From contig PLSD01000048.1 in the NCBI GenBank assembly GCA_003164135.1, positions 124,001-188,000 on the forward strand: DNA of 64,000 nucleotides, written 5' to 3'. The position numbers were made by a program, and so were the translations under genes. Numbering within the stretch: the stretch's first letter is position 1; every line of letters starts with the position of its first letter. Below the pieces are notes generated by a model. It ran no database searches. It was not told the origin of the DNA and saw only the letters and a program-made list of their open reading frames with translations. This document shows, in pieces, positions 63,668 to 64,000 of the stretch. The DNA is from Acetobacteraceae bacterium (GTDB lineage Bacteria > Pseudomonadota > Alphaproteobacteria > Acetobacterales > Acetobacteraceae).

Positions 63668-64000
63668 CTACCGCCCTCGCCGCCCCTTGCCCTTGCGCAG
63701 TGCCGGGTCATACCCGCCGCCGCCCGGCCCCATTGGCACCGGGCCACGGTTTTTTTGCGGGCGCGGTGTGGGCGGCGGCGGGGCAATGCCGAGGACCAGG
63801 GCTTCCAGGCGTTTGATTTCGTCGCGCAGGCGGGCAGCTTCCTCGAATTCCAGGTCGCCGGCGGCCTTGCGCATGCGGGTCTCCAGCGTGGCAATGGTGG
63901 CGTTAAGGTCCTTGCCGACGAATTCGTCGAGAATGGAGTCTTTGACCGGCGAGACGGTGACGTAGTCCTGCTCGAAGACTGAGTGGATGACCTCGCCGAT
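63668..64000 (-). CDS. uvrB: Excinuclease ABC subunit UvrB, C-terminal fragment
   Basis: The last 110 residues of UvrB; the gene continues beyond the right edge. The UVR domain that contacts UvrC is clear: ATIATLETRMRKAAGDLEF, then EEAARLRDEIKRLE. A Pro/Gly/Arg-rich tail follows. The complete protein with UvrA and UvrC excises bulky DNA lesions. SOS control cannot be judged because the promoter is outside the window. Confidence 0.9.
   Translation of the reverse strand: MGEVIHSVFEQDYVTVSPVKDSILDEFVGKDLNATIATLETRMRKAAGDLEFEEAARLRDEIKRLEALVLGIAPPPPTPRPQKNRGPVPMGPGGGGYDPALRKGKGRRGR

Overview
The window is GC-rich, densely coding chromosomal DNA from an alphaproteobacterium, most likely a member of the Acetobacteraceae (Acidocella/Acidiphilium-like). 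This placement is inferred from the gene content: a hopanoid gene cluster, a PHA phasin, an EipB/DUF1849 protein, DUF1800/DUF1501 proteins, and an alphaproteobacterial-type LexA box (GAAC-N7-GAAC) in front of recA. No rRNA, tRNA, CRISPR array, insertion sequence or prophage was found. About 57 genes can be supported. Three are affected by breaks: an aminotransferase cut at the left edge, uvrB cut at the right edge, and one frame-disrupted glycosyltransferase copy.

Layout. 1-7.4 kb: aminotransferase, DUF952 protein, amidase-cysK, a rhodanese, an atypical nuclease/helicase protein (the best candidate accessory or defence gene) and an RlmD-type RNA methyltransferase. 7.4-13.4 kb: a tightly overlapping leftward series copA-cueR-DEAD helicase-gcdH, with a copZ-like gene diverging from a back-to-back CueR-type promoter. 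13.4-19.2 kb: an alkane or fatty-acid oxidation cluster (CYP153-type P450, 2Fe-2S ferredoxin, GMC alcohol dehydrogenase, acyl-CoA ligase) under a divergent TetR-type regulator. 19.3-22.1 kb: a three-gene unit of poorly known function (lipocalin-like DUF7064/7065-type protein, helical protein, APH-type phosphotransferase). 22.3-25.5 kb: dacC-dedA-ATP-grasp. 25.8-29.5 kb: phasin, clpS and clpA. 29.6-34.3 kb: a SEC-C/TPR/sulfotransferase, DUF3429, a sterol-desaturase family protein and an unusual beta-propeller-like protein. 34.3-41.9 kb: argG, SOS-regulated recA, an aldo/keto reductase, a PhoR-like kinase, an LpoA-like lipoprotein and rsmI. 42-46.2 kb: a diguanylate cyclase, pdxH, fabI and aroC, followed by a parS-like 16-mer. 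46.4-55.1 kb: an orphan small gene, then the divergent hopanoid/isoprenoid block (dxs-hpnM-hpnI-hpnJ-trpF leftward, ispH-hpnH rightward). 55-64 kb: an AlkA-like glycosylase, duplicated glycosyltransferases (the second broken), fusA, DUF1800-DUF1501, an EipB-like protein, a small membrane protein and the 3' end of uvrB.

Working together: dxs and ispH supply isoprenoid precursors for hopanoids, and HpnH, HpnI and HpnJ modify the hopanoid side chain. HpnK, which acts between HpnI and HpnJ, is not in the window. The P450, ferredoxin, alcohol dehydrogenase and CoA ligase form most of a terminal oxidation route but lack a ferredoxin reductase here. CopA, CueR and the CopZ-like protein form a copper export module. 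The least explained parts are the nuclease-helicase gene, the DUF7064-type/helical/APH unit, the ATP-grasp/DedA pair and a 42-residue single-span membrane protein.
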